From the NCBI GenBank assembly GCA_963682025.1, contig OY821519.1, positions 189,099,253 through 189,163,252 of the forward strand: a stretch of 64,000 nt of DNA, read 5' to 3'. The number at the start of each line of letters is the position of its first letter. Position 1 is the stretch's first letter. Position numbers and translations under genes: made by a program. Below the pieces are notes generated by a model. That model ran no database searches. It was not told the origin of the DNA and worked only from the letters and a program-made list of their open reading frames with translations. Source of the DNA: Cordilura impudica. Its lineage: Eukaryota; Arthropoda; Insecta; Diptera; Scathophagidae. Below, piece after piece: positions 11,264 to 22,978 of the stretch.

Positions 11264-12218
11264 ATCATAAAATAGTGAAAATATTTTGCTTTTATTAAAA
11301 ACTTTTTTATATAAATAAAAAAATTAAATAGCATATTCAATTCATTATTTCATTTTCAAATAAATATACAGAAATATTAGTAAAAAATAGAGATATTAAA
11401 CATAAACATAAAATCATCCTGTCAAACACGAAGTAATTTGTTTTTTCTATTTTTCTTTGTGTTTTTCGCTTATTTTGACAGAGATGCCACTCGTTTATAA
11501 TTTAAATAAATAGAAAAATAGATTTGTCGACTGTGAATCACTTAATCCTTAGTGCAAACAACAATAGCTGTCGATATATTTTGCGATTGTCGGATCGTTG
11601 AAATTTACAGAATCGGACTACAGAAAACATTAATTTAAATTCAATGAATTTTATAAAACCTCAAATGATATTTAAGAATTGCGAACATAAAAATTGTTCC
11701 ATAAATAAACGCAATTTGATGAGAATGTTATTTATATATAAATTTTCACAATTTTTTTTGGATGAATATTTGAAGTTCTTCAGAAAATAAAGATAACAAA
11801 TTATTTTATTTAAAATTTTTGCGATATTTGGTTTTTTGCGTTTGGCATCCCTAATTTAATTATTTATTATTATAAATTTATTCTCTGTGTTTTCCAAATA
11901 TGGCAATATTTTTTTGAAAAAAAAAGTTGAGAGAGCTTTTTTCGGTTATTATTTTGTTACTCCATCCGACCTATATTTATTTATTTATTTATTAAATGTG
12001 GATATCACACACAACAAGATATAAATCTTTTTAATTACAGTATGTGATCTTATAATGATACAATCGATTTGTGATAGTAGTTACAATACTTTTAAGAAAC
12101 AAGAAAAATATAAAAATAAAAATAATTTTAAATTACAAAAGTATAAAAATATAAGTAAAAAATTAATACATAATGGGAGAGTATAGAATATATAATATAA
12201 TCAGAAATGAAACAATAA

Positions 12219-12995
12219 TTAAGAAAGTTGAAAATTAGAGACCAAATCATTTTTAAACAATTCATTTTTAAATTGTAAAGCGTTGTCTGTTATTTGTAAA
12301 TTGTTGGGTAACGAGTTCCACAGACATATGGTATTTATAAAAAATTGCCAACTAGAGATTAAATTTCGATATCGTAATTGAATAAGATTATTTCCTTTAT
12401 TGGATCGTGCAAATTGAAGGCGTTCAAATAAATAAGATGGTTCTTTGGTGTATATTACTTTGTGAAGTAGAATTAATGATCTTATTTTTATTAAGGCCAC
12501 GAGGTCAACTCCGTACAGAGACTTAGAATATAGAGAAGTTCCATCATATCTCTTTATACCATACACATAACGTAGGATCGCATTGTAAGCTACTAATAAT
12601 CTCCTTTTACTTTCTGAATCACAAGAAGCAAATATCTCACAACCATATAGTAACTTCGGCATAATGAAAGTTTTCGCGAAAAGCACACGAATGTTTAAAG
12701 GTGTAAGATGTTGTATAGGGTACAACGTTCTTAGCATTACAAATATTTTTTCAGATGCAGAATTAATCTGATTGTTCCACGTGAGCGATTTATTAAAAAT
12801 GATTCCCAGATTCCTAGTAGATTCCACGATTTCAATATTCTGATTACCTAATGATACTGGAATATCTATCTGGTTTGATTTCTTTGAGTTATAACTAAAC
12901 ATTTTGATTTTTTTGGATTTAAGTAAAGTCCATTTGAAGAAGCCCATTCAAATATTATATTGATATCCTCATTAAGCTTTTCAGTGCATTCACGA
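12219..12995 (-). pseudogene. LINE reverse transcriptase C-terminal part, unit 2
   Basis: This is a near-identical copy of the unit 1 fragment with the same frameshift, so the LINE was dead before the duplication. The element here runs from its (AAAT)n tail (about 11977) to its 5' truncation at about 13008, after which family C resumes (ATATGGCCGCAATG). The pre-insertion family C sequence (CGACCTATATGGCCGC) is seen in the copies at 40480, 52190 and 63715, which fixes both ends and implies a short duplicated TATAT target. Confidence 0.85.
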
Positions 12996-13587
12996 ATTAA
13001 TCCTTTTTTCATATATGGCCGCAATGAAGAAATATTTGGCCAGTTAAAAGCCAAAAAAGCATGATTTAATGCATATAGCCACCCTACACAACCATTACCT
13101 TTGCAATGGAGGTTAGGGCGAGCTATTTAATTAGCAAAAACTAAATTAAACGAGAAACTATGTCATATAACCGGAAACGCATGTATGTATATAGGAAATG
13201 CATGCATATTTTTCCAATATTTTATTTACATTTATCATCAATAGTCAGACCGAGGTGGAGGGTATCAAAGATTCGGCACAGCCGAATTTAACACTCTTAC
13301 TTGTTTTTTTTATATTTTCCACATTTTCCAGCCGATTTTTTTTAAAGCTGACTTGAGTCGACAGAGGATAGCTTTAGCTTTCAGACGTTGGCACATGTAT
13401 TCTCAGGACCTAAGACGGTGACCCCAAAGTCTGAAAATAATTTTTTTTTGTTATATTTGGATGTCATTGATTCGAGCGTTATTGAAACGAAAACATTAAA
13501 ATTTTAATATAACATGGACCAGCATTTATGTCTTTCAGAAACACCAAAATAGTTGGAATCGATTTATTATTCAGCAAAATTCAGTAC

Positions 13588-14001
13588 GGGACATATATGT
13601 CCAATTGGTCGTCAATGTTAAAAAAGATGTTTTATCGTTTTATATTTTTATTAAATTAAAAAAATTCATGATATTAAATCAACAATAAATTAAACTGTAA
13701 ATAAAAACACTTAGAAAAAGGTTAATTCTACATATCTCTGAAATACAAAATCAATTATGGTAATCTTCGAACAACAAAAAGGTTTTTACAAAAGGAACGA
13801 TTTTTCTTTCCATTTTTAGTACAAACTAAAAAAGTAGTAAACGTTTCTCTGTGATTTATATTTAAAAATTTACAACAAATACAAAACCAAAGCTACAGTT
13901 ATTTATGTAAAAAATAAAAACAAAAATCACTGACTTGCTTTGACCGGAGTAAATTAGTTGCTAATTTTCACCGTTGACGACCAATGGGATATATATGTCC
14001 C
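13588..14001. mobile_element. TIR element (MITE), 414 bp
   Basis: GGGACATATATGTCCAATTG at the left and the inverted CAATGGGATATATATGTCCC at the right form TIRs of about 29 bp including GGTCGTCAA. The outer 15 bases are themselves palindromic. No clear target duplication is visible and there is no coding. Superfamily unassigned. Confidence 0.75.
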
Positions 14002-15061
14002 ATGGATTTTTTCTTGAAGGAAATTTAAAAAAAATATTTTTGACGGCACTTCTGTTTAGAAATGTTGGGTCGTTAAGTACGAATCCACAAAAAATAAAAA
14101 TTTTCTAGCAGTTTAGGTTCGGTCGTGAAAGGGTTAATTAATTGGCCACTGAATTCTCAACAATAATGGCACAATATTTAACACTGGTTGCTTCTCGTAA
14201 AGTTTTTGAAACTTTATCCAAAACATTCAAAGTATGATTTTGTTGTTTTCAAGAATAACCGCGTATGTCCACATATCTCTATATTGAGTTATTGATGCCA
14301 AATTGCTTAACATTTAAAGCTCCTTACATGTGTCAATACAGTTTTTGAGAAATATTGACCAATTTCAACTTTTTTATTGCCAAAAGCTTTAATGCTTTAA
14401 TATTTCATATAGAGCTCATCTATTTAAATAGAACCAATTTTGACTCTCCTAAAAACTTTCATTTATAGTATATGCGGTTATTCCCGAAAATCGCAGATTT
14501 GTCATCATACTCGAATTTCTTGAAACAGCACTAGCTTTCGATACTTTTTCACTGAAAATTGAAGACTTTTCGACAGCCACAGCAAATGTGTCTTTTTCAC
14601 GGAGAGTAGAATGCTCATTATTATAATACCAGTTGATTGTGTGGCGCCTAGGCGCACGTTTATTTTGACTTTAACAAAAAAATTTTTTTCCATTTCAAAA
14701 CTTTCCTATATTTTATATATTTTTAAAAAATTAATTTTAATTTAAAAAATCGAAAAACAGTTGTAAAAAATATAAAACAAAAACATCGATTTTAAATGAA
14801 GTTTTGTAAAAGGTCCTTTTATGTATATTTTCGCAAAAGTTTGCCAGTAGCCAACCTTTGCTTTATACTTTCGGCTTCAATACATAAGGAGTCTTCAATA
14901 TTATTTGATTTTAAAAAAATATTTTATTTTGATAGAAACTCGGTAATTTTAGTCTTATTAAGACAAACTATAAATATGTATCTTTTTAATAATTTAATTT
15001 ATGTTTTAAAACTTTTTAAAATATATACCTTATACCTTTCGGAAAAAACAAAAAAAACTAC
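14002..15061. other. No gene seen
   Basis: AT-rich sequence with short open frames lacking recognisable motifs. The only local feature is the perfect 12-bp palindrome GCGCCTAGGCGC at 14644-14655. Confidence 0.5.
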
Positions 15062-15124
15062 GGTTATAACGAACTAAGTCTATAAGGAACTAATTTGGTC
15101 GGTCCCGCCGAGTTCGTTATAACC
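15062..15124. repeat. Perfect 14-bp inverted repeat
   Basis: GGTTATAACGAACT (15062-15075) is exactly complementary to AGTTCGTTATAACC (15111-15124), with a 35-base GC-richer loop. It could fold as a hairpin or be paired ends of a tiny element. The next 1.3 kb (15125-16412) shows no gene. Confidence 0.8.
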
Positions 15125-16412
15125 TAACTCCATTTTATTGTAGAAAAGTAGAATAGCATAGAAAAAAAAAAAAAACGTTTTAAAAGTTAAAAAAGTCGTA
15201 TTTTCATAATTCTTTTTTGAAGATATGAATAATGTTGGATTATTTATTTCATATACTTGTTATAGCATAACATTTGAAGAATCTTTGAAAAAATTTTAAT
15301 AAATAAGTCCGTGACAGCGAATCTCCGGAGGCGTTGTTGTTTTGCGGTGAACATCATAACTCGTTACCGGATCATGCGAAATAAAAAAGTCGAAATGCGT
15401 TTAAAAGGTGCTATACAATTTCGGGAATTTGTTGTTAAAAAATGGGGAAGAAAATGGAATTAAAAAAAACCCTTTGTGGTTACCTGATGATTTATGTGTG
15501 TAGTGTCGAAAATTTCAAAAGAATCAGTAAAGTAGATTTTGAGTTATTATGTTCACGGACTTCGAACATTTATTTGCGAGAAAATCGGTTTAAAGTTTTT
15601 TAAAAACTGATTTATATACTATATACCGTATGAGGCCGGTCGCTGGAAACGCTGTATTTTCTTAAGTTTTGTTCTGATTTACTTCAAATTTTGACACAAC
15701 ACTCTCGACATGTTGTGTATTCAGAAAGAGAAAAAAATAAAAATAAGAGAATATTAGTTTTACTTTAAAAAAAACTTATTATTCCAAATCACCTTTAATT
15801 TTACATTGATAATTTCAATAAATTATTCAAATTAAAATCTTAAATATATTTACGTAATTTATGTTTGTCAAAATTTTTTGAAAGCAAATTATGCAAAAAT
15901 TAATATTATGAGTGAAAAAATATTCTTTTCCCACCTCTCTTCTGAAATTACAATGTAGTTTAATTATGCAAAGTTAGAATAATTTAAATTTTAAACTTAA
16001 TATTGCACTATTTTTTCAAGTGCTTTTCCATACAGAGCTTTAAACGAAAGCATACGTTGGACAACAAAAAAAACCCACTTTGAAGATCTCTTTTTTCTCA
16101 AATATTTATCAAAAACAGCATACTCTTTGGTCGGTGCTGGCCATCAGAGAAGCTGAGCGAAAGCACTGCTAACAATACAAAACAATTTTGAGATAAAAAA
16201 CAAAACGGACAAACGGAAAAGTTTAGTTTGATAAAAAAAGTAAAAATTTTTAAAATTTCATTCATTACTTTTTTTGCAGAATTTTTTCATTGACCAACAA
16301 AGGGAATTTAAAGAAGATTTTGAATAGATGTTAGTTTTTTTGATGCATTTTTTGCGTTCAACTTATTCCATATGTAACACGAAATCTGCATATGTAGTGC
16401 TATTCTCGTTAG

Positions 16413-16990
16413 CAGTGCTGCCAATTTTGACAACTTATTGTAATTTCGACGATTTTTCAATTTGTTAAATTTGTTAAAATGATGATTGAAGATTTAAAAT
16501 TTTCAGTAGTATAAAAATTACGATTTCAAGGGTTAACAATTAATTAATGAGTTGTTTATCGAAAATTGATAGTTTTTGTTCAGTGTAAATATAAATTACA
16601 TAACATGTATAGATTTAATTCTGGGTCAAGTCGTTTCAAATCGGAAATACCTTGAATAGCATCTCCGATTAAGATTTAAGTTTTAATTACGGCGATACTT
16701 TTAACCTATATTATATGTTTCAGCTATAGATACATATCAAAAAAATTATTTAGTTGATTGCTGTATTAAATTTTTTTCGTTGAAATTTCATCACTAATAC
16801 ATTTTTATATATAGAAATAACCAATGCTGTAATAATATTCGAAATAAATTTTTTTGTTTCCTTTTGTAATATTTTTTCGAGTTTTATAAGCGGTAAAATT
16901 TTCTTGACAATATCTTGTTTTAAAAATGACGATTTTGGCGATTTAGTTTCCAAAATTGTCGATTTTCAGAAGATTTTATTAGCAGCACTG
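16413..16990. mobile_element. hAT-like MITE, 578 bp
   Basis: The ends are CAGTGCTGCCAATTTTGAC at the left and the inverse of CAGTGCTGCTAATAAAATC at the right. CAGTGCTG-type tips are common in insect hAT elements. The flanking 8-mers CTCGTTAG and GTCGGTAA agree at five of eight positions, which suits a decayed 8-bp target duplication. There is no transposase. Confidence 0.6.
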
Positions 16991-17204
16991 GTCGGTAACA
17001 AAGAAGAGAGAAAATTGTGTGTGTGTTTCTATAAAATGAGAAAGATTAAATTTTGTTTGTGTATTTCGCACAGCTTTGTATGGAGTGCTATGTGTGTGTA
17101 TTATTTCAGCGTTACAGAATCAGTCAGTCAGTCAGTGAGTCAGGGATCAGCGTAAATATATTTAAGATAACAGCAATAATACCGAATTGCTTGTTTGTTT
17201 GTTT

Positions 17205-19011
17205 GTTCGCTGTACAAATTTTTATTTTTGAACGGAATCCTCTGAAATTTGGTAGACACGATCCCTGTACCCCAGGGAGAGTCGCCATATGCTTATTATC
17301 GGCCACGCCTATTTTCACGCCCACTTTTTATGTACAATACATTTTCTGTTCTTTGGTGAATTTGTTCGCTACACAAATTTTAACTTTTCAACGTATTTCT
17401 CTGACATTTGGTACACACAATTTCTGAGCTCCAGGTAAGGTCACCATTTGCTCCTCACCGGCCATGCCTACTTTTACGCCCACTTTTTCTATATAATTCA
17501 TTTTCTGTTTTTTTATCATATGTGTTCGCTATACAAATTTTTATTTTTCGACGGATTTCTCTGAAATTGGGTGCTCACAATTTCTGTACTCCAGGCAAGG
17601 TCACCATATGCTTCCTATCGGCCGCGCCTACTTTTACGCCTACTTTTTATATATAATTCATTTTCTTTTTTGGGATATTTGTTCGCTATTCAAACTTTTA
17701 TTTTTCAACGGATTTCTCTGAAATTTGGTACGCACGATGTCTTTACTCCAGCGAAGGTCACCGTATGCTTCTTACCGGTCACGCCTACTTTTATGCCCAC
17801 TTTTTCTATATAATTAATTTTCTGTTTTTTGGTATATTTGTTCGCTATAGAAATTTGCATTTTTCAAGGACTTTCTCCGAAATTTAGTACATACTCCAGG
17901 GAAGGTCGCCGTATGGTTTTTACCGGCCACGCCTACTTTTACGCCCACTTTTTATACAAAATCCATTTTCTGTTATTTGGTATATTTGTTCGCTACACAG
18001 ATTTTAAATTTTTCAACGGATTTTTCTGAAATTTGATACACACGGAAATAACTTCACGATGAACTAATTCTCCAAATTTAAAAAAAATCCCCAAAAGAAA
18101 TGAACAAATTCCCCAATTTTTTCTAAAAAAAATTAACTTCCTCCCCAAATTCATTCCTAAATTTTTCAATATTTTTATTTCATGAATTTTGTTAAATATT
18201 TATTTAAGTGAAAATTTGCATACTGGTCTCAATATCTGTCCTACAATAAAAGTATTTAAAATCAGTATTCTTTGTTATTCTTTTCTCTCGGACGCGAGGC
18301 GATCGCAGAGCACAGCTCAGTTGAAATATCGGAATGATCTGAAAAATATATTTTGGCGATTAAAATAAGTTGAAGATAACTGCGCGGCAGCACGGGTGTA
18401 GCTGCCAAACGCGCGGACGCGAACGCGACTAGCTCGCGGAACACAGCTCAGTGAAAGTCTTATGATAAATTTGATCTACGTATGTGAAATAATTACCTGT
18501 TGATCCAAATAGGCCAAACATATACTAACTATAAGCAGTTTCTTAAAGCAACCTTGCGGAACAATTTTAAACGTCGCATCCATTTTCCATTTTTAAAACT
18601 TCTATAAATTTGACGTCTCTGCTCAATGATGATCACTTATTGAATGAAGTAATTAAATTTTTAAAAGTTCTGATTCCTCTAATTTGCAAACGATTCCGTT
18701 ATATTTGGTGTTAACAAAATAAATAAACTTAAAAAAAAACCTAAAGCGGTTTCGCAGCTTATTTTTGAAGCATTTTTGCTGTAGCGTCTTATAAAAACTT
18801 CTAATTTAAAAATCAAAAATTTTAAATTGAAATAAAAGATGATTTACGCCCCAAAAAACGTAAACATTGGGGAATTTTGTCGTCATGGGCAAACTCCCCA
18901 ATCCCATACAAATTTTTAAGGACTAAGTACTCAGCGCCTGGTAAGCATAGTGAATCAATTTTCAAGTCAAAGGCCTTTGGATCCCGGGCAAGACCGGGTA
19001 AAAGCAGCTAG
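17205..19011 (+). mobile_element. Family E Helitron with a 158-bp tandem array
   Basis: The 3' end is classical: a CCCGG/CCGGG hairpin at 18983-18998, a 9-base spacer, CTAG ending at 19011, then T. The body carries six tandem units (starts at 17205, 17364, 17524, 17681, 17840, 17988; period about 158 bp), each with GTTCGCTA, CTGAAATTTGGTA and ACGCCCACTTTTT. The 5' TC end was not located, so the left boundary is a minimum. Overlapping 66-124 codon open frames within the array are by-products of the repeat. A GC-rich stretch at 18280-18450 lies inside. Confidence 0.7.
18497..18583 (-). CDS. Candidate first exon with a signal peptide
   Basis: On the minus strand an ATG at 18583 opens 29 codons (MDATFKIVPQ..., core KKLLIVSICLAYLDQQ) ending exactly at CAG before GTAATT, a plausible splice donor. 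A basic segment followed by a hydrophobic core is typical of a signal peptide. Upstream on the minus strand there is an AT-rich stretch and an initiator-like TCATTGAG. I could not identify exon 2; an open frame at 18262-18444 in the GC-rich stretch is one candidate. Lying between array and 3' end of a Helitron, it may be a captured host exon, but this is inference and chance is possible. Confidence 0.3.
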
Positions 19012-19150
19012 TAATTTTATAAGAAAAAAAAGAACAAGTGCATAAACAAAAAGAACTGAATTCTTATCAATAACTAAAATGAATCATGACATGAAAGAGA
19101 AAATAAATTAACTTCGATTACACCTTTTGTGGGCTGAAAACTCTTGCTAT

Positions 19151-19525
19151 TTAAGGCCGATTTACACGATACCAAATAAAAATCTGATGAAATTCATCGG
19201 ACTGTCATAAAGTCGTACCGACATCATTTATGCATACTTAGGGCATTTACACCATCACACTCAAGTCTTATGAAAACAGCTGTTTAGAATAACAAACGAA
19301 GTTATTTTGAAATTTATATTTTATTTCCACTTTCCTTGTTTTTTTTTTTACCTTTTTTTTTAATATTACCAAAAACAAACAACTCTGGTCCGATGAAAAT
19401 GACAAGTTTTTAGAAATGTTTCTAAAACCATCGTACTTCGAAAATTTCATAACATAAGCTCTTTACGTAATACGTCTTTTTGACCGGTCGTATTACAAAG
19501 TATGATAGTGTAAACTGGCCTTTAA
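19151..19525. mobile_element. TIR element (MITE) with TTAA at both ends
   Basis: TTAAGGCCGATTTACAC at the left and GTGTAAACTGGCCTTTAA at the right are inverted relatives. The TTAA at each tip is compatible with a piggyBac-like MITE, although the arms differ by one base next to it. No coding. Sequence 19526-20008 holds nothing recognisable. Confidence 0.6.
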
Positions 19526-20008
19526 CTAATACTCGCTGGAATTTTAAAACTCATAAGAAATCGGTTTATTGTTAATTGTCATTATCAATCAGCAACAACA
19601 ACAAATAGACAAAACTATACATCGAAGTGGTTAGTGGCAAATATTTTTAAAAATACTGATACATAAATACTAAATACACAAATTAAAATATGTGTCTCTG
19701 TGTGACTCTTTCGGAATTCGTTAAGAATATTCAATATTTTAAAGTTTTTAAGGATGCTTCTTCAAAATCTGATGATAATCTGTATTTATGCGTATCAATC
19801 AGCAATAATTATTTTGTAATATTTTGGCAGCAATATTGTCTGGTTAATATTCCTTTACGTACGCTGTTATGCATACATTTTATTAGAAATAAGATAATCT
19901 ATATTGACTTGGCCAAAAGTAATGAGAGTACATGATTGGGTACAATCATTGAGTTTTAAATAAAATACCAGTGTTTGGAATATAATGTTACAACTCAAAA
20001 TCTTTATC

Positions 20009-20290
20009 GTATACCACTCTGTGGTCAAGGTATAACGAGTTTGTACTGATGTTCGTTACTATCAAAAATATATGATCGAAATCACTTTTTGAGTTGATTT
20101 TATGGTGTCCGTCTGTCTGTGAGTTCATTCGAACTTTGTACACATATTACAAGTCGCAGTATTTGGATGAAATTCGCCATAGAGCCATCGCTACTCAATA
20201 TTGTATAAATCGTATAGGAGTGAGACCTAAAGGAACATATGAACATGATATTTAAGTAATATTGAGACATCTGTGCGTATTCCTCCAGAA
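20009..20290 (-). mobile_element. Family A-like Helentron 3' end, diverged
   Basis: ATACCACTCTGTGGTCAAGG TATAACG followed by GTACTGATGTTCGTTAC and GTGTCCGTCTGTCTGTG is the reversed 3' end of family A with many substitutions. The 5' half is not recognisable. Confidence 0.6.
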
Positions 20291-20354
20291 AACTAATTTT
20301 TTTTAAATGTTTAAAATGTTGAACACATTTTTTTATTTAAGAATCGTATAATTT

Positions 20355-20979
20355 AAAAGTATGTTTATTTATGAGTAAAATGCAGCTTTGGTTTAATTGA
20401 GTTATTAAACTTAAAAAAAAAAATTTTATAAATGTATGCAAAAATTTTTATTTGAATAACTGAAAATTTTATTTTCGCAAAATACTTTTTTTGTGCAGGC
20501 ATTTACACCATTTTGTTTTATTTTTTATACTAATAGGCTAGGCGATTTCTTGTGACTGATGTTTTGTTCTACCATTTTATCCCGATTTTGACCAAACGTA
20601 TATTATTTGAAAGGTATTTCTTTTTAGCCGATTTGCAGATTTACAGATTTTGAAATTTTTTTCTTTATTTTGAGTAAATTGCATTTAAAATTGCTACTAA
20701 CATATACATCACATTATACAATGCTATGTGTGTTTATTAAATTTGTGAATGTGTTTGTAATAAAAATGTGTTTTTTGTGTTGATATGTGAATTGGCTATA
20801 ATTGATTAGCATATTTTTAGGGTCTTTATTTAATGAAAAAATAAAATTTCCTAGAATTTGCGCTCGAATTTCGAGGGCTGGAATCTGCTAGTTTTTTATT
20901 AAAAGTTTAATAACTCAGTTAATTTTTACCAGATTTTTTAAACCAAAGCTGCATTTTACTCGCAAATGAACATACTTTT
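20355..20979. repeat. Inverted repeat enclosing a Helitron
   Basis: The left arm, 20355-20412 (AAAAGTATGTTTATTTATGA through ATGCAGCTTTGG to GTTATTAAAC), is inverted at 20901-20979 with small gaps. The space between is mostly a family B Helitron, so the Helitron probably landed in the loop of a foldback-type element. Confidence 0.75.
20527..20891 (+). mobile_element. Family B Helitron
   Basis: It matches the family from TAATAGGCTAGGCGATTTCT to the 3' hairpin (CTCGAATTTCGAG) and GGAATCTGCTAG, followed by T. The TCTATAATA tip is eroded at the 5' end. Non-autonomous, about 365 bp. Confidence 0.85.
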
Positions 20980-21257
20980 ATAATAAGTTCATACCTTTAT
21001 CAAAATCGGTTTATATTCAACAAAGTTACTGGTTTATATGTGCAAAAGGGCCGAAAACACGGTTTTTTACGCGTAACTCAAGAGTTTGGAGGTGTTTCGT
21101 AAATTTCAAGAACAGGGTCTTGTTGTACTCGACAAGACCTATTAGAAAAAAGGATCACATCCCAGGTATTTCTGTTTTATTCTTTTCTGTTATTATTGTA
21201 TTTTATTTATTAGTGCGGGCAAGAGTCTACATTACATTAGCAGTATTTATACTCATC

Positions 21258-21510
21258 TCTATAATATTAATAAGCAAGGTGATTTATTGTGACCTCTTCT
21301 ATGCTTTTTGTTATCAACCGGTTTTGACAAAAAATATACCATTTGAAAGATATTTCTTTGGAGTCATAATCATTGAAAGTTGCTACTAACACGTACATAA
21401 AACACATAAAACTATACAATGCTGTGTGTGTGTGTATAATAAATTTGTTAATGTGTGCAAAAATTGTATATCAAAAGCCCTGTATTGAATTGTAATTGTG
21501 AACTTACCAC
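21258..21510 (+). mobile_element. Family B-like Helitron, strongly diverged
   Basis: Blocks such as TTTGAAAGATATTTCTTT, AAAGTTGCTACTAACACGTA and the GTTAATGTGTGCAA region match family B in order, but both tips are missing. Confidence 0.4.
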
Positions 21511-21885
21511 AAATGAATAGGTTTGTCACAAAGCATAATAACTGTCATATTTATCCAAGATAAGTTGATAAAAAAAAAAAAATTATATCGTCGGTTTAAC
21601 CTGCAAACCTGCTAAATCCACTTTTTAAGTAAATTGAGATTTTGATGCCGTGTGGTAGAGAAAGATACGCCTCGTTGACCAGCATGTAGTTTTTCTTCAA
21701 TTTGAGTCTTGAGGTGTGTAAAAAGGTTTGATAAGAAAAACTGCTAAATCGACTCAGAGAAAAATTTTTGTAAGAAAAACTGCTAAATCCAGTACATTAT
21801 TAGTTGAATGTTTATTTCTAACTCCAATTTAGCTGTTTTTTTACGGCAATATGGGCAGTACTGTAATGAATATGACTTTAATTTA

Positions 21886-22655
21886 AACAAGTAAGAAAAT
21901 TATAGTCGGTCTAGACCGACTATACGATACCCTATACCATGCGTTTGGAAACCCTATCTCCTAGGCCCAACTAACTGGACATAGAAAATAAGCAAAAACC
22001 AAATTTGAGTGGGATTTTTATTAATTTTTTTTGGCTGCAGATATTAAAAAGTTCATATCAGATGCTATATCTATATGGGGACTAGGTCCAAAAATGGACC
22101 GATCCTGACCATGGTTGGTAACGTCTCTTGTATTTTGCAAAAACATATACAAACAAAATTTGAGAAGAATCAGTGCAATATTTTTGTTTTTTAACAGATT
22201 TAAGTTAATATCGGGAAGTAGCTCTATATGAGACCAAAGGGATCACTTTTGGACTACTCATTAATGGATGTAATGAACGCATACAAACCCAATTTGAGTA
22301 AGATCTATATGACAATTTGGATCTTATGGCAATTTATGTCGATTTCATAGGGGTAATTTGTATGGGGGCTAGGTCTGAACATGGACCGAATTTCAATAGC
22401 GTTCATCCCATGGCCGAGAAAAGCTTATATACCAAATTTCATCAAAATATATTCATATTTGCGACCTGCAGTTTGATTACAAGGTTTACATGGACACACA
22501 GACGGACGGACGGACGGACATTGTTAAATCAACTCAAAAAGTGATTCTGATTCGATCGGTATAATTAAAGATGGGTCTGGGTCAAATATTTTTGGTTGTT
22601 ACAAACAGCAGCACAAAGTCATTATACCCAAACCACATAGTGGTATAGGGTATAA
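21886..22655 (+). mobile_element. Family A Helentron-like element, full length
   Basis: About 770 bp. The start AACAAGTAAGAAAATTATAG leads into a perfect hairpin (TAGTCGGTCTAGACCGACTA), then ATACCCTATACCA, which recurs inverted at the 3' tip (TGGTATAGGGTATA). The ACAGACGGACGGACGGACGG block near the 3' end is family-wide. It has inserted in the left non-coding part of the DNA transposon. No Rep/helicase. Confidence 0.9.
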
Positions 22656-22804
22656 AAACACAATTTATCTTAGTAACCCTTGAATTGAAATGAAATATTT
22701 AAATTTCATTTTAATAGGAGGGAGTTTCGACATTATTTTAAATTGTGTTTAATTTGTGTAAATTAGAAGCAGATATTTTTCAAAGGTAAGTGTAAATATA
22801 TTAT

Positions 22805-22863
22805 CGTCGGCTTAATGTGCAAACCTGCTAAATTCTGCTACAAGTTTGCATATTAAGCCGACG
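22805..22863. repeat. Internal TIR-like hairpin upstream of the transposase
   Basis: CGTCGGCTTAATGTGCAAAC (22805-22824) and GTTTGCATATTAAGCCGACG (22844-22863) pair with one mismatch around a 19-base loop containing CTGCTAAAT. The arms resemble the element's own TIRs. It lies within a probable 5' UTR intron (donor AAAG before GTAAGT at 22786, acceptor TTGCAG at 22973-22978), immediately ahead of the start codon. Confidence 0.8.
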
Positions 22864-22978
22864 CGTCGCGACGTTATATAAATTTAGTGTACGTTATTTA
22901 GTTCCATTCGGTCGAAAAAAAATTATGAAGAAACTTAGTTTTGGTTTGAATGGATATAAAATTTACCTACTGTTGCAG

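Larger units (their letters stand above)
9052..12990. repeat. 2.2-kb tandem partial duplication
   Basis: Segment 9052-10735 (family C plus LINE) is repeated at 11263-12990 at very high identity. The LINE reading frames of the two units differ by only two residues (T/N and K/E). Unit 2 carries two short extra segments (near 11366 and 12161). A 5'-truncated family A element (10733-11263) lies between them. The junction at 10735 joins LINE sequence to family A sequence with only a few bases of shared ATT. Confidence 0.9.
8881..13305 (-). mobile_element. Family C Helentron-like element, rearranged copy
   Basis: The plus strand reads this element backwards: it starts internally at the GTCGAATCGTTAAA block (8881) and ends at the family C 5' tip (CACTCTTACTTGTT, 13305). 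The 3' third seen in the full copies is missing. A LINE fragment was inserted after CTCCATCCGACCTATAT, and the segment starting at ATCATAAAATAGTG occurs twice (9052 and 11263), separated by part of a family A element. No Rep/helicase coding is present. Confidence 0.85.

Noticed and set aside
14644..14655. 12-bp perfect palindrome GCGCCTAGGCGC
   Set aside because: Isolated, with no partner sites, element ends or gene nearby; could be chance.
17053..18029. Series of 66-124 codon overlapping open frames
   Set aside because: They follow the 158-bp tandem units of a Helitron and shift frame from unit to unit.
22925..22978. Upstream ATG of the transposase at 22925
   Set aside because: It is in frame, but a consensus splice acceptor sits directly before the ATG at 22979 with a good donor at 22786, so this segment is probably intronic.
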